Source: Paenibacillus taiwanensis DSM 18679
GTDB lineage: Bacteria > Bacillota > Bacilli > Paenibacillales > Paenibacillaceae
Assembly: GCF_000425125.1 (NCBI RefSeq)
Contig: NZ_KE384307.1
Location: 62,001 to 126,000 of the forward strand
Direction of reading: 5' to 3'
Length of the DNA stretch: 64,000 nucleotides
Shown: one piece after another, positions 18,058 through 28,439 of the stretch
Layout: every line of letters starts with the position of its first letter
Position numbering within the stretch: the stretch's first letter is position 1
Translations under genes and position numbers: made by a program
The notes under the pieces: model-generated
Database searches by the model: none
What the model was told of the DNA's origin: nothing
What the model saw: only the letters and a program-made list of their open reading frames with translations

Positions 18058-21000
18058 TTAGTTAATAAACTTACCTTGCTGCAAAAGGGCGAACAGGACG
18101 GACACCGCAGCTTCGCGTGTCGTTGGTGCTTCAGGACGGAAGTAGGACACACCGCCTTTATCTTCACCTTTCATCAAGCCGCTATCTGTTACATCTTTAA
18201 TGCTGTTTGTAGCATAGCCGGAGATCACGTTGGCATCTCCATAGGCTTGCTTGGATGGGTTGCTCTTTGGTACTTGCAGCAGGGCGGCAGCTCTAGCCAA
18301 TATAACCGCTAGATCTTGGCGGCTAATGCTGGCATTCGGATTAAAGGTGGATTTGTTTACACCGTTAATAAGTCCAATTTCATAGGCTGCTGCTACGTCT
18401 TCCGCATACCAAGCTGTAGATTTGACATCTTTGAATGGTGCATCTGCTTGGGATTCAATCCCGAGTGCACGCACTAACATAGCGGCAAATTCAGCACGAG
18501 TCACATCTTTCTTAGGTGAAAAAGTAGTTGCTGTTGAGCCATTTACAATAAACTTGGCAGCAAGTGATTCGATACGGGATTTCGCCCAAGATGATGTGAT
18601 GTCGTTAAAATTCACCGTACGGGAGGCGGCAACATAAGTGCCGAGGCCTGGGTGATTAATAGTGACAACTGTTGTATTATCGTTATTTTTCGTAACGAAA
18701 GCCGGAATAGGAGCACCTGTATCATTTTTTAGGAACAGCGCACCCGTCGTATCTAAGCTTCCTGGCACAATAAAGGCACGCTTGATAAAGTGCTTAGCAG
18801 GTACGACGATTGGCGTAGACGTAGTCCCTTTTAAGACATTGACGGCAAAGGCAGTTGGCGTACCAACAAACTGAGCCTCTGGGAACATTTCTTTCAGTTT
18901 CGCTTGTTTATCTGTAGCAGAGCTTACTTCAATGCTTACACTTGCGTCTTTATCGATCCCTTTTAATACTTCTACAGGCAACGCAATCGATTGGCTTCCA
19001 TTGCTAACTACAACGGTACTGCCAATTTGTGTTTCCACAAGCTGCTTAATCTGTGCAGGTGTTAGAACTACTCGGGTTTGCTGCTTATAAGTGTCAGCAG
19101 TGACGCTTATAATGACAGCTGTAGGTGATTTTGGAGCTTTTTCCAGTGCCGCTTTTAAGTCGAAATCCGAAATCGTTCCAGTTACAACCGTACCCTCTGT
19201 TTTAGTAGTAGATTTGACGACTTGGCTGACTTGTCCTTGATTAATGACAGCCGCTACAGAAGGGGTGCTGCTGTTAATGTTATTGTCAGTCGTTGATGCA
19301 CCGCCCCCGCCCCCGTAATAGCCGCCATTGCTGCCCGTACCTTGTGATGTAAGGATAACGCGGACAATAGCTTCTTTTTTGTAGGAGGTTAATTCATCTG
19401 AGAAGATAGCGACTGTCAAATCAACAGTCACAGACCCGCTGCTAGGTAATGCTTTCAGTACGCCTTGGCTGTTGATGTAAGAGGAGTGAGAGCTTTTCGT
19501 CACGCCGTATTTAATTCTTGGTGTTTGTGGGAAGCCGAGCACTGGACGATTCGTAGTTGTGGTGTTAATAATTGTAGCTTTAAATTGCTGGAAGGCTTTA
19601 TCAACAGCAGCTTGAACCTGTTGGTTCGTAAAAGATCGGACTGCGAAAGCAGTATAAGCACTATGGAATTGTTGCTGCCCGGTTTCATTATACACATAGG
19701 CATTATTGGCATCTAATTTTGGAGCAAGGACTTCAAGCTTATAAGTACCTTCTTTTAAATATTTAACAATAAGGTTCCCATTTGCATCCTTTTGGCCATC
19801 GGTGTATGAACCATCAAGACCAGTAAAGGTGATCGACTGCGGCTGGATGATATTTAGTTGACCATTACTGTCTAGTGTTCCGTAGGCGCCTAACTCTCCA
19901 ATCAACTCATCGTTAATACCGTATGCATTTAAGACGATAAATTTGGTCTTGGCACCTAATGTTACATTTACTTTCGTGGTGGAAGTGCTATCAACACCGT
20001 ATGGTTGAATAATTTTGTTGCTTAGATTTAAGTCGTATAAACCAAATCCGTTAGGCGTTCCTTTGTTGACATGTACTACAAATGGTAAATGCAACGTTGG
20101 GAGCGTAGCGTGTTTCAAGACGATCTCACCCTCATACACACCCGCTGTGGCAGTAACTTTAGGTGTTAATTGAATAGAGAACGGCTGTACGGAATTTGCA
20201 TTGGCGGTTACCGTATCACCATTGCCAAGTCCAGTCAGCTTCACTTGGATTTGATTCACATCTGGAGTAGGGATTGGAGCATTAGGATCAGATGTCACTT
20301 GAGGATGAAGCTGAACAGAAGCCTGATATTGAACTGCAGATAAGGAGGTATTCTTTAACTGTAGTGCAATGGTTTTGGCAGCTTCTCCCGCTTGCATAAC
20401 ACCAAAGCTGGCGTTGTCTCCATAGTTGGTAACAGACACAGGATTCAGATTTTTGTCCAGAATGGTAATGTTTTCAACTGTTTGAAGTACGGCAGGTGTA
20501 TACACCGCCTGTGATACACTGATACGTCCAGCACCTTGGGAGTAAACATCATAACGAGTACCTTTCTCATCACTGATCCCATCTGCTGTGTTAGCTAAAG
20601 CAGCACGAATATCAAATGGAGTCCATTCAGGATGCAACTGTTTGAGAAGTAAAGTTGCGCCTGCTACGTGTGGAGCGGCCATACTTGTTCCGCTAAGGCG
20701 GCCATATGCTTGATTATATGACGCGTTAGGGATGGCTTTTCCATAAGCAGGAATGGTTGATAAAATGTTATTTCCTGGGGCAGCTACATCCGGTTTAATG
20801 CCTAGTTGCCCATCTGCATTAGGTCCACGGGAGCTGAAGGTTGTAACTTGATCTCCAGGGATGATGGATTTGTTAAATGCGCCAAAAGTGAACGTAAATG
20901 GTTTGCCTGGATTCGAAAGTATTTTGACAGCTAGAGCACGTCCTGGGGCACCTTGCATATCAAAAGTAGGAATGTAGTTAAATGCATCTCCTACGTACAC

Positions 21001-22524
21001 GTTAGCAAAGTCGTCTCGTCCAGGAATGGATGGGGATAAATTTGCACTATTTCCTGTGTTAAGCCCATTAAAAATAATAATGGCTTTGGCTCCGAATTTC
21101 TTAGCGGTTTCAATTTTTTCCACAAAAGAGTAATTCCCACGAGATACAAATACAACTTTGCCGTTAGCGTTAATGTTAGCATAGTCCGAAGTATGTCCTA
21201 AACCTGCATATACGGCCTCTATCGGCTGGGTTCCAAGAATTTGATTGAAATTTTCTTGACCAGTTGTCCATGACATGATGTTAAGAGGTAAAGTTTGCCC
21301 ATATACCGATTCAGTTACAGTTGTGTTATAGAACACAGAATCAACTGTAGTGGCGCCTACAGATATAGCAAGTTGAGAAGTCGCAGGAGAGCCTAAAGAA
21401 TAATAATAAGGACCTTTATCTCCAGCGTTACCGTTGGAAATGATTGCAACTACTCCACCTAATACTGCGTTATTAATGGCAATTGAATCTGGTGAAAGGG
21501 GGTCTTTGTCTGCATCTGCACCTAAAGATAAATTAATTACATCCACACCATCTTTAACTGCACGCTCAATCCCGTCTATTACTTGAGCAGATGATCCGGA
21601 ATCTCGGCCTGTCTCGGCATTGCGACCTAGCACGCGATAGGCATACAAATCTGCATCATATGCAACACCACGTTGTACGATATCTGAGGTTGTGTTGGCC
21701 GCGCGGCCAACAATCGTACCAGCTACATGTGTACCGTGGTAACTGCCTCCATAACCGATATGTTTGGGATCGTCCTGCGGGCTGATTGGGATTCCCTCGT
21801 ACGGATCGTTGTCATTATCAATCGAATCGTAGCCACCTTTGTAGGCAGTAGCTAGATCAGGATGTAAATAATCTACACCAGTATCAATAACACCGACTTT
21901 TAACTTTTTGCCTGTCAAGCCTTTCGACCAGGCTACATCAGCGCCAATATGCTTTAAAGGGAGGATTTCAAACTTAGGATTGTTAATATCAAAGTTGAGA
22001 GGTTCTTGTACAGGAATCGAGTAGTATGTACGGTTCTCATGGATGGATTTGACGCCTGGCAGCTTGGCCAGTGCTGGAATTTGAGATGCAGGAATGGTAA
22101 TTTCCATGCCGTTCAGCACGGTGTTGTAGGTGTAATTCACGGTGAGGTCAATGCCGTTAGTCTTGGCTGTGGCGACCAGCGACTGCTGCTGATAATTAAT
22201 TGCGGCTTCCGTCGATTCAGCGGCAAAGTTCTTGACCCCCTCCGCAGCGGCATATTTGCCGACGGAAACTGGTTGTCCGCTTAATTGGACGATGACACGA
22301 ACGGGCTTGTCCGAACCAGTGTTCAATTTGGGTGAGACGTACACGGATGGTTGACCGGAGAGCGTCAAAGTATCCAAGCGATTGGCTAAGTCAAGTGGAA
22401 TGGATAGGCTTCCGGAAGCACTGGTTGGAGCGGCTACTGCGAATTGCTGTAGGAACAGCGATGCTGCCAACAAAGTAGCAGAGAGAGAAAGAAGTGTTTT
22501 TTTCCAGATCGGTTTGTTTTTCAA
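18058..22524 (-). CDS. Large secreted S8 (subtilisin-like) serine protease with SLH cell-surface anchors
   Basis: 1488 residues with a signal peptide (KKTLLSLSATLLAASLF). A propeptide-like region (residues 60-170) precedes the S8 catalytic domain: Asp214 (GVIDTGVDYLHPDL), His263 (HGTHVAGT), the oxyanion Asn in SNGNAG, and Ser614 (GTSMAAPHVAG). A PA-type insertion is likely around residues 400-540. Beta-rich Fn3-like segments follow, then a glycine-rich stretch (GGYYGGGGG) and three SLH repeats in the last ~180 residues (FNDITSSWAK, FKDVKSTAWY, IKDVTDSGLM). It should be exported and held on the cell wall. The start is TTG at 22524 with AGAGGA upstream; no in-frame ATG fits. A 14-codon ORF lies just upstream. 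Confidence 0.95.
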   Translation of the reverse strand: MKNKPIWKKTLLSLSATLLAASLFLQQFAVAAPTSASGSLSIPLDLANRLDTLTLSGQPSVYVSPKLNTGSDKPVRVIVQLSGQPVSVGKYAAAEGVKNFAAESTEAAINYQQQSLVATAKTNGIDLTVNYTYNTVLNGMEITIPASQIPALAKLPGVKSIHENRTYYSIPVQEPLNFDINNPKFEILPLKHIGADVAWSKGLTGKKLKVGVIDTGVDYLHPDLATAYKGGYDSIDNDNDPYEGIPISPQDDPKHIGYGGSYHGTHVAGTIVGRAANTTSDIVQRGVAYDADLYAYRVLGRNAETGRDSGSSAQVIDGIERAVKDGVDVINLSLGADADKDPLSPDSIAINNAVLGGVVAIISNGNAGDKGPYYYSLGSPATSQLAISVGATTVDSVFYNTTVTESVYGQTLPLNIMSWTTGQENFNQILGTQPIEAVYAGLGHTSDYANINANGKVVFVSRGNYSFVEKIETAKKFGAKAIIIFNGLNTGNSANLSPSIPGRDDFANVYVGDAFNYIPTFDMQGAPGRALAVKILSNPGKPFTFTFGAFNKSIIPGDQVTTFSSRGPNADGQLGIKPDVAAPGNNILSTIPAYGKAIPNASYNQAYGRLSGTSMAAPHVAGATLLLKQLHPEWTPFDIRAALANTADGISDEKGTRYDVYSQGAGRISVSQAVYTPAVLQTVENITILDKNLNPVSVTNYGDNASFGVMQAGEAAKTIALQLKNTSLSAVQYQASVQLHPQVTSDPNAPIPTPDVNQIQVKLTGLGNGDTVTANANSVQPFSIQLTPKVTATAGVYEGEIVLKHATLPTLHLPFVVHVNKGTPNGFGLYDLNLSNKIIQPYGVDSTSTTKVNVTLGAKTKFIVLNAYGINDELIGELGAYGTLDSNGQLNIIQPQSITFTGLDGSYTDGQKDANGNLIVKYLKEGTYKLEVLAPKLDANNAYVYNETGQQQFHSAYTAFAVRSFTNQQVQAAVDKAFQQFKATIINTTTTNRPVLGFPQTPRIKYGVTKSSHSSYINSQGVLKALPSSGSVTVDLTVAIFSDELTSYKKEAIVRVILTSQGTGSNGGYYGGGGGASTTDNNINSSTPSVAAVINQGQVSQVVKSTTKTEGTVVTGTISDFDLKAALEKAPKSPTAVIISVTADTYKQQTRVVLTPAQIKQLVETQIGSTVVVSNGSQSIALPVEVLKGIDKDASVSIEVSSATDKQAKLKEMFPEAQFVGTPTAFAVNVLKGTTSTPIVVPAKHFIKRAFIVPGSLDTTGALFLKNDTGAPIPAFVTKNNDNTTVVTINHPGLGTYVAASRTVNFNDITSSWAKSRIESLAAKFIVNGSTATTFSPKKDVTRAEFAAMLVRALGIESQADAPFKDVKSTAWYAEDVAAAYEIGLINGVNKSTFNPNASISRQDLAVILARAAALLQVPKSNPSKQAYGDANVISGYATNSIKDVTDSGLMKGEDKGGVSYFRPEAPTTREAAVSVLFALLQQGKFIN

Positions 22525-22545
22525 ATCTGCATTCCTCTTTTCTAA

Positions 22546-22590
22546 TTATTTAATTGTTATCGCACACTTATGTAAAACGAAAGCTATCAT
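22546..22590 (-). CDS. Possible 14-codon leader peptide upstream of the protease
   Basis: An ATG at 22590 is preceded by a very strong ribosome site (GGAAGGAGGG). It encodes MIAFVLHKCAITIK and stops at 22546, only 21 bases before the protease TTG. It is too short for ordinary gene calling. It could couple or attenuate translation of the protease, which has a weak TTG start. This is seen in sequence only and no homologue is known to me. Confidence 0.4.
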   Translation of the reverse strand: MIAFVLHKCAITIK

Positions 22591-23245
22591 GACCCTCCTT
22601 CCTTTAATTTACAAGATGTTTAAAATTCAATCTTATTCTACCACCGAGTTTTTTAGTAATCCATATATTACTATCAAAATGGTGAGGATTCTATTAAATT
22701 GATACTATATACCTATTTAAAATTAACAAATGGTCAACATGATCTTGCAAAAAAAATGCTAGTTCGACATGATGTGAGTCAAAGACTCGAATTCTTTAAT
22801 ACTGTGCCATAACAGCGTCAAGTGGGATGATTGTACAAGTCTAAAGAGGATCTAATATTCAACATAGTGGATGTGAAACGTGTGTAAGCAGGAATCGAGA
22901 GGACATGTCAGTCTGGTCTTGATCGTCTGTAAAATAACTTAGATTTATTAAGAGCAGGGAATAAGAAATTTATCATAAAGTAAAGGAATATTTTTGAAGT
23001 TTATCTCCAACTTAGGACGCGTATCTTACCGTACAGTTAGAGTTACACGGGATATACTTTGGGAGAGTGTTGTAGGGAAAGGACTTATATATAGCGTTTC
23101 ACTCAGAGGATAACTATAAATAGAGATAGCAAACTATGAAACTATAATAAGCTAATTGTAGCCAAGTATATCCCATTCCTCTGAATGTGTCTATAAGTAT
23201 ATAAATGTTCACTCTTCTAGCATTGAACAATAATGATCTGATTAG
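22591..23245. other. Intergenic region without a recognised gene
   Basis: About 650 AT-rich bases upstream of the protease and downstream of the AraC-type regulator gene. It presumably holds the protease promoter. I see no credible ORF, RNA gene, repeat or strong terminator in it. Confidence 0.6.
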
Positions 23246-24199
23246 TTATCGTACCGGATCTGAGCTGAATAATACGCGCTGTTGTTTGTAAGACGTTGGT
23301 GTAAAGCCAGTGCTTTGCTTAAACAATCGAGAAAAATAATACACATCCATACCGATCGAGTCTGCGATCTCTGACACATTCAGATCGGATGTCAGCAATA
23401 ACTGCTGGGCACGCGATACTTTTACCCGATTTATGTATTGGATTGGGGATTCTCCCATCTGCTCACGAAAAAAAGTTATAAAGTAATTCGGATGCAGATG
23501 CAGCAGCGAAGCCAACTGCTGTACGCTAATCTTCTCGCTAAGATGGCACTCTATGTAATGGAGCACTTCGTTTATCTTTTCTACGGCAGCGGAAACGGGC
23601 AGGGAAACTTGTTCAAAGCCTGCTTCCTCCAAATATAGGCTGAGCAGTTCCATCAGCAGTCCTTGTGTACGGAATGCGGCTGTCCAGCCAGCAGTATGAT
23701 GTACGTCCGTTAGTGTTTGAAATGTGTGCAGTGCCTGCTGCAAACGTTCAGGTGCTAACGTTATGCAGTAGGGGACCTGCATAAGCTGAAACAGGTGACG
23801 ATCACCGACAAGTGCCTGAAAATGGCACCAATACTTGCTATAAGGATGCTCATTAATTGTCGTGTAAGACTGGGTGACATGTGCTGGCATGATAACGAGC
23901 TGCCCAGGAACAGGCCAGTAACTTTTATCCCCGATCTCAATCCTGCCATCTCCTTCGCAGATCAGATAAAGTCGATTAAAGGCAGGCATAAAGTTCAACT
24001 CTTGCCAGTCGTTCGTGCAAGTTGTGTAAAGTGCCTCCAGTACGGACACGTTTACGTTGGTCATATAATTGTTCAGCAGCGCAAATTTGTTGGAGGAATC
24101 GACATACTTCCTATCTTGGCATGATGTTGTTGGAAGACGCTTATCGACCTGCTTAGATGCAAATGGAAGAAGTGCTTTGTGCTGTTGCCCGCTGTTCAT
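23246..24199 (-). CDS. AraC-family transcriptional regulator (sugar-type)
   Basis: 317 residues from ATG 24199, placed about 8 bases after GGTGG; the open frame reaches 24211. The N-terminal half is a cupin-like ligand domain (GRIEIGDKSYWPVPGQLVIMPAHV). The C-terminal ~100 residues form the two-helix-turn-helix AraC domain (QQLASLLHLHPNYFITFFREQ, SEIADSIGMDVYYFSRLFKQ). The gene is divergent from the alpha-L-fucosidase, so it likely controls that gene in response to a sugar. The ligand is not determinable from sequence. Confidence 0.9.
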   Translation of the reverse strand: MNSGQQHKALLPFASKQVDKRLPTTSCQDRKYVDSSNKFALLNNYMTNVNVSVLEALYTTCTNDWQELNFMPAFNRLYLICEGDGRIEIGDKSYWPVPGQLVIMPAHVTQSYTTINEHPYSKYWCHFQALVGDRHLFQLMQVPYCITLAPERLQQALHTFQTLTDVHHTAGWTAAFRTQGLLMELLSLYLEEAGFEQVSLPVSAAVEKINEVLHYIECHLSEKISVQQLASLLHLHPNYFITFFREQMGESPIQYINRVKVSRAQQLLLTSDLNVSEIADSIGMDVYYFSRLFKQSTGFTPTSYKQQRVLFSSDPVR

Positions 24200-24323
24200 G
24201 ATAAGACCCACCGCCCGTTACAAGTTAGTATTGTGCAAAAAGGAGTTAGCTCTCTCTATCTGTATTATAAACGTTTCCCTCTACAATAGAGAAAACAACA
24301 TCAAGTTAAAGAGGTGCCTAATA

Positions 24324-25616
24324 ATGACAACTGAACATTTGAAGCGTACGCAATGGTTCACACATGACCGCTTTGGCCTATTTATTCACTGGGGATTGTA
24401 CGCGATTCCAGCACGCGGCGAATGGGTACGGAACAATGAACGCATGACAAATGAGGACTACGAGCCGTATTTTGAACAGTTTAATCCGGTACGATATAAT
24501 CCGCGAGCGTGGGCACGGGCGGCGAAGCAAGCGGGCATGAAATATGCCGTCATGACAACGAAGCACCATGACGGTTTCTGTTTGTTCGATTCTCAGTTAA
24601 CGGACTATAAAGCAACCAATACTCCAGCCGGCCGCGATCTGATCCGTGAGTATGTGGATGCATTCCGCGCCGAAGGCTTGAAGGTAGGGTTTTATTATTC
24701 GCTCATTGATTGGCATCACCCCGATTATCCTGCTTATGACGATCTGCACCATCCGCTGCGCGGCAATGAGGCGTATAAGGCGACTGAAGCGCAGAAAGAT
24801 TTTGACCGCTATACGTCCTATATGCATGGCCAAGTGAGGGAGTTGTTGACCAATTACGGTACAGTCGATATTATGTGGTTCGATTTCTCCTATGAGCAGA
24901 TGACAGGCGGGAAATGGCGTGCTACAGAACTAGTGACCATGATGCGTTCCATTCAGCCTGATATCGTTATCGATAACCGTTTAGGCGGCAACCTATTGTC
25001 AGCGAATCCAGAAATTTATGCGGGCGACTTTGTTTCGCCAGAACAGATTTTGCCGGCTAAAGGGATCCGGAATGAAGCAGGGGAAGCAGTGCCATGGGAA
25101 GCTTGCATCACATTAAATGATCACTGGGGATACCATGCGCACGACCATAATTATAAGCTGCCGTGCCAAGTTATTCGCGGACTGGTGGAATGTGTCAGCA
25201 AGAATGGCAATCTGCTGCTTAATGTAGGTCCAAATGCGAACGGCGAGATTCCACACGAATCGCTGGTTATTCTGGCGGAAATAGGTGAATGGATGGCGTA
25301 TAACAGTGACAGTATCTACGGCTGTGCAGCTTCTTCGGTCGAGAAGCCGGAGTGGGGGAGATACACACAGTGCGGCAACAAGCTGTACGCGCACATTTTA
25401 GACCGTGGTATAGGCCCGATCGCACTGCCTGGGCTTGCAGGCAGAGTCCGCTCGGCCCGCATACTTGCTGACGGCTCTGAAGTAAATATCACCACCCCGT
25501 GGAATGGGACGAATCAGGCAGTATTTCAAGACTGCTTGTTTATAAATTTGCCATCGGTGCAGCTACCAGATAAGCGTGACACCGTAATTGAACTGGTGCT
25601 GAATGAGACAGTTTAG
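24324..25616 (+). CDS. GH29 alpha-L-fucosidase
   Basis: 430 residues from ATG 24324, which follows AAAGAGGTG; the frame is open to 24069 but that part overlaps the divergent regulator. There is no signal peptide, so it probably works in the cytoplasm on imported fucosides. Family motifs are DRFGLFIHWGLYAIPARGEW, TTKHHDGFCLF, and the nucleophile Asp187 in VDIMWFDFSYEQ. LLLNVGPNANGEIP near residue 300 is also typical. It hydrolyses terminal alpha-L-fucose. The acid/base residue varies in GH29 and I cannot place it with certainty. The divergent AraC-type gene is its probable regulator. Confidence 0.92.
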   Translation: MTTEHLKRTQWFTHDRFGLFIHWGLYAIPARGEWVRNNERMTNEDYEPYFEQFNPVRYNPRAWARAAKQAGMKYAVMTTKHHDGFCLFDSQLTDYKATNTPAGRDLIREYVDAFRAEGLKVGFYYSLIDWHHPDYPAYDDLHHPLRGNEAYKATEAQKDFDRYTSYMHGQVRELLTNYGTVDIMWFDFSYEQMTGGKWRATELVTMMRSIQPDIVIDNRLGGNLLSANPEIYAGDFVSPEQILPAKGIRNEAGEAVPWEACITLNDHWGYHAHDHNYKLPCQVIRGLVECVSKNGNLLLNVGPNANGEIPHESLVILAEIGEWMAYNSDSIYGCAASSVEKPEWGRYTQCGNKLYAHILDRGIGPIALPGLAGRVRSARILADGSEVNITTPWNGTNQAVFQDCLFINLPSVQLPDKRDTVIELVLNETV

Positions 25617-25700
25617 TTGGTGAATAGAGTAGAATTGATTACTGAAGTATGACATCTGCTAATCTATTATAAGCATACTTAGTCACTCGGTCGCTAATCG

Positions 25701-25727
25701 AGTAGAGAAGCGTAGCGCTTCTCTACT
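25701..25727. repeat. Perfect 12-bp inverted repeat
   Basis: AGTAGAGAAGCG and its reverse complement are separated by TAG, downstream of the fucosidase and before a convergent gene. There is no T-tract, so it may be a weak terminator stem or a dispersed palindrome. Confidence 0.7.
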
Positions 25728-25773
25728 TGGTTACGAAGTGGTGTTCTCGCCGTGATTCTGTGGCTTATCACCA

Positions 25774-26706
25774 TCACTTAAATTTCATTTGATGAACTAA
25801 CTGCGATAGGTCTTCAAGAAGCGGCGAAATCCATTCGCTGGCACCAGGTATGATATCCTTGCCCCTATGGATCAGCCAATGCAGTGTACGAATATACCAG
25901 CACAAGCCACCGAGATTCACTTGATCATTGATGCTAATGTGAGAGCTGAAATAGAGGGGGCTGCTTTGTTCTAGTTCATGTGTATAAGCATGAAGCATAT
26001 GCTCTCTGCTCACACACGATCGTGATTCCGCTTCTTGAATGAGCCCATGCAGGTCGCCTAGATGAGGGCTGAGATAGGCATTTGACCAATCGATTACAAG
26101 GATTTTGTTATGTTGAACAATTAGATTTTTTGGAAAATAATCATGGTGAACAAGAGCATAAGGCATGCAAGCATACAGTTCGATCACTTTAGCGGGAAAT
26201 ACATTTGCAGCCCATTCAAGGGCGGGATTCCCTTGGAAACTATCGTATGTTTGCAGTTCGTATAATTGATCGATAAAAGATTGCGCGGATATGTCGTACT
26301 TCTGGCGAATATGCGGCGGAATGGCGCCTAGCTCCAGATGCCGTATTGAGGAAGAACGAAGTCGGGCTAACTCTCTTGCAGCCTCCAGAAACAGCTCAGG
26401 GGTAGACTGCTTCTCAAGGTCATGCGAGCCAGCATCCTCCATAAGGATGAGACCGCCGCAGGAAGTGCTCCAATGATCATATAGACGAGGAGCACGGATA
26501 TGAAGCGGTGCCAACAGTTGATTATATACATCAGCTTCACGGGCCATTTCACAGCCGCCCCATTTGATAATCCGCGTATCGCCTGACGTCAGTTTGATCC
26601 GATACACTTCAGATAAGGACCAATGACGCAAGAGTTGCCATTGTGTAATTTGACCCCCAACTGAAGTGTTTTGGATATACAATTTACATTTTACCGGAAT
26701 CGACAT
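25774..26706 (-). CDS. Aminoglycoside phosphotransferase/choline kinase-fold protein
   Basis: 310 residues. The start is ATG 26706 with AGGGAG upstream; the frame opens at 26796 without a ribosome site. Kinase-fold motifs are present: the catalytic loop HHDYFPKNL and the metal-binding Asp in LVIDWSNAYLSPHLGDL, with IIKWGG as the probable ATP lysine strand. The substrate is unknown. Family members phosphorylate small alcohols or antibiotics, or act in spore and sugar metabolism, so resistance should not be assumed. It stands alone, convergent with the fucosidase gene. Confidence 0.85.
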   Translation of the reverse strand: MSIPVKCKLYIQNTSVGGQITQWQLLRHWSLSEVYRIKLTSGDTRIIKWGGCEMAREADVYNQLLAPLHIRAPRLYDHWSTSCGGLILMEDAGSHDLEKQSTPELFLEAARELARLRSSSIRHLELGAIPPHIRQKYDISAQSFIDQLYELQTYDSFQGNPALEWAANVFPAKVIELYACMPYALVHHDYFPKNLIVQHNKILVIDWSNAYLSPHLGDLHGLIQEAESRSCVSREHMLHAYTHELEQSSPLYFSSHISINDQVNLGGLCWYIRTLHWLIHRGKDIIPGASEWISPLLEDLSQLVHQMKFK

Positions 26707-26820
26707 GTTAACGGTCTCCCTTGTTTTGTTGTCTTTTCCGTTGCGCAACGTAATGCTATTGTGCCACGCCAAGTGAGAAAAATATAGACTTAACATTTTC
26801 GTTCTGTTAGGATGTTGAAT

Positions 26821-26852
26821 AGGGTCTCGATTATTATCGGGCCCTTTTTTTG
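26821..26852 (+). terminator. Terminator-like hairpin in the intergenic region
   Basis: The stem AGGGTC(t)CGAT / ATCGGGCCCT with a TATT loop is followed by seven T. It lies about 240 bases upstream of the beta-propeller gene, so it could be a leader attenuator or the end of an unseen short transcript. Confidence 0.45.
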
Positions 26853-27094
26853 TAGCTTATTTCTGCCCATTTCAATCCCCAATTCACCTACAACCGATGA
26901 CATGCTGCCCCATGCACCTGATGAAACCAAACGAAAGATAACCAGATTTTATAGAAAACGAAATTTCCAAAAAATTCGAAAAATTGCAGTAACATTTTAG
27001 GAGCATTAACGTCTGAAAACTAGCGGCTGATGATCACTGAAATTTATTTTGTGATGGAAAAATACGATTACAGCAAAATGAAAGAAGGGGAACT

Positions 27095-28414
27095 ATGCAA
27101 ATGGGGAAGGGAAAGTGGCGTCTTTATATTGTGTTTTTGATCACGATCGCAACGCTTGTAGGTTTAGAAAATGCTGCAAACGCAGCACCAGAATCGCGTA
27201 CTTCGTATGAGGGATTAAACTACGAAAGGATAGAGGACACGTCTCTTACAACGAGACCATTGTGGACTGCGCCGTTGGACCAAGTTTCAGACGATTTGCA
27301 GCTCAGCAAGGGTATTATCGCAATTGGACATGGATACGCCTATGTCATCCAGAATGGAAAACTGGCTGCCTTGCAAGTACAAAATGGAAAGCAAACTTGG
27401 ACCTTTGGGAACTACTTAAGAGCGCCTTTGTTGTATCACAAGGGGACAGTATATGTTAGTTCGGATAAAGGTGATATTTATGCCGTAGATGCCAAAAATG
27501 GCAAGAAACGTTGGGTTTCCGCCAAACCTACCACAAATAGTAGACGATACATCATTGATCGTGACCAACTGTTTGCCTTGAACGGAGATATACAGGCTTA
27601 TAATATCAAGGACGGTAAGTTCCAATGGCGTGAGTCATATAGCGAGCAGTTGCCTGTTGAAATAGTTGCGACGGATGAGCTGATTTTGGCACAAAACAAT
27701 GTATCAGGTGCTTATTCCTATGATCAGCTCCATGCATTTGACCGTAAGACGGGTAAAGAAAAGTGGAATCTTGGGCAACAATTGCTGCCTTTTCGTATAG
27801 AAGGAAATACTGCGCTTTCCGTTAAAACAGCCACGCTACTTGATCATAATTCTCTGCCTACACTTCATACATTAAATCTCCAGAACGGGAAAATAATCAA
27901 TACAGTTCAATATAATCCCGAAAATATAGCGGAGTCAGCAGAGTCGTACGGCTACGGTAGAGGCGATTTCTGGGTGCACGATAATCGTTTGTATGTAGGC
28001 TTAGGATCTAAGGTGTATGGATATCCGCTTAACACAGCTCCTTCGGTTGCTAATCAAGACGTGTACAAACCAGATGGTGATGAAAATGAACGATACGCTG
28101 CTGGGCCCTATGATGGCCGCCTTTATTTCACAACTAATTCCCGACTGCTTGGAGTAAAATTGGCAAACAAATCAACCGTGTATTATTCTGGACTTACCAA
28201 TCCAATAGCTCGCTTCGAATTAATCGGTCACGGGATTTACGTTGCACAAACCGATGGCATACTAGTTGTTATTCATACGCAGACAGCCAAGCCAGTGTTG
28301 AGACTGGCGACTTTTGGCAAAGTATTTGGACCTACGCTGCGTGATGAGGGCATCATCCTTGTGCAAACCAAAGGAAAGCTGCTTGCGTTTAAGGAGCCTG
28401 CAAGCGTTAAGTAA
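27095..28414 (+). CDS. Secreted PQQ-like beta-propeller protein
   Basis: 439 residues with a signal peptide (WRLYIVFLITIATLVGL, cleavage near ANA-AP). Repeats of the PQQ/WD-like type are visible: GKLAALQVQNGKQTWTFG, GDIYAVDAKNGKKRWVS, DQLHAFDRKTGKEKWNLG. Each has the AxDxxTGKxxW pattern of propeller blades. No catalytic residues are evident. Such proteins often act as binding or scaffold modules outside the membrane. The start ATG follows GAAGGGG. It is a single gene, facing the serS gene across a structured element. Confidence 0.88.
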   Translation: MQMGKGKWRLYIVFLITIATLVGLENAANAAPESRTSYEGLNYERIEDTSLTTRPLWTAPLDQVSDDLQLSKGIIAIGHGYAYVIQNGKLAALQVQNGKQTWTFGNYLRAPLLYHKGTVYVSSDKGDIYAVDAKNGKKRWVSAKPTTNSRRYIIDRDQLFALNGDIQAYNIKDGKFQWRESYSEQLPVEIVATDELILAQNNVSGAYSYDQLHAFDRKTGKEKWNLGQQLLPFRIEGNTALSVKTATLLDHNSLPTLHTLNLQNGKIINTVQYNPENIAESAESYGYGRGDFWVHDNRLYVGLGSKVYGYPLNTAPSVANQDVYKPDGDENERYAAGPYDGRLYFTTNSRLLGVKLANKSTVYYSGLTNPIARFELIGHGIYVAQTDGILVVIHTQTAKPVLRLATFGKVFGPTLRDEGIILVQTKGKLLAFKEPASVK

Positions 28415-28439
28415 TAGCCTATAAATAGCAAATAAATCG

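Noticed and set aside
24266..24279. Possible cre site upstream of the fucosidase gene
   Set aside because: The match to the cre consensus has three mismatches at conserved positions, unlike the perfect site in the tre promoter.
25774..26706. Antibiotic-resistance role for the APH-fold protein
   Set aside because: The fold alone is shared by many housekeeping kinases and nothing nearby points to an antibiotic substrate.
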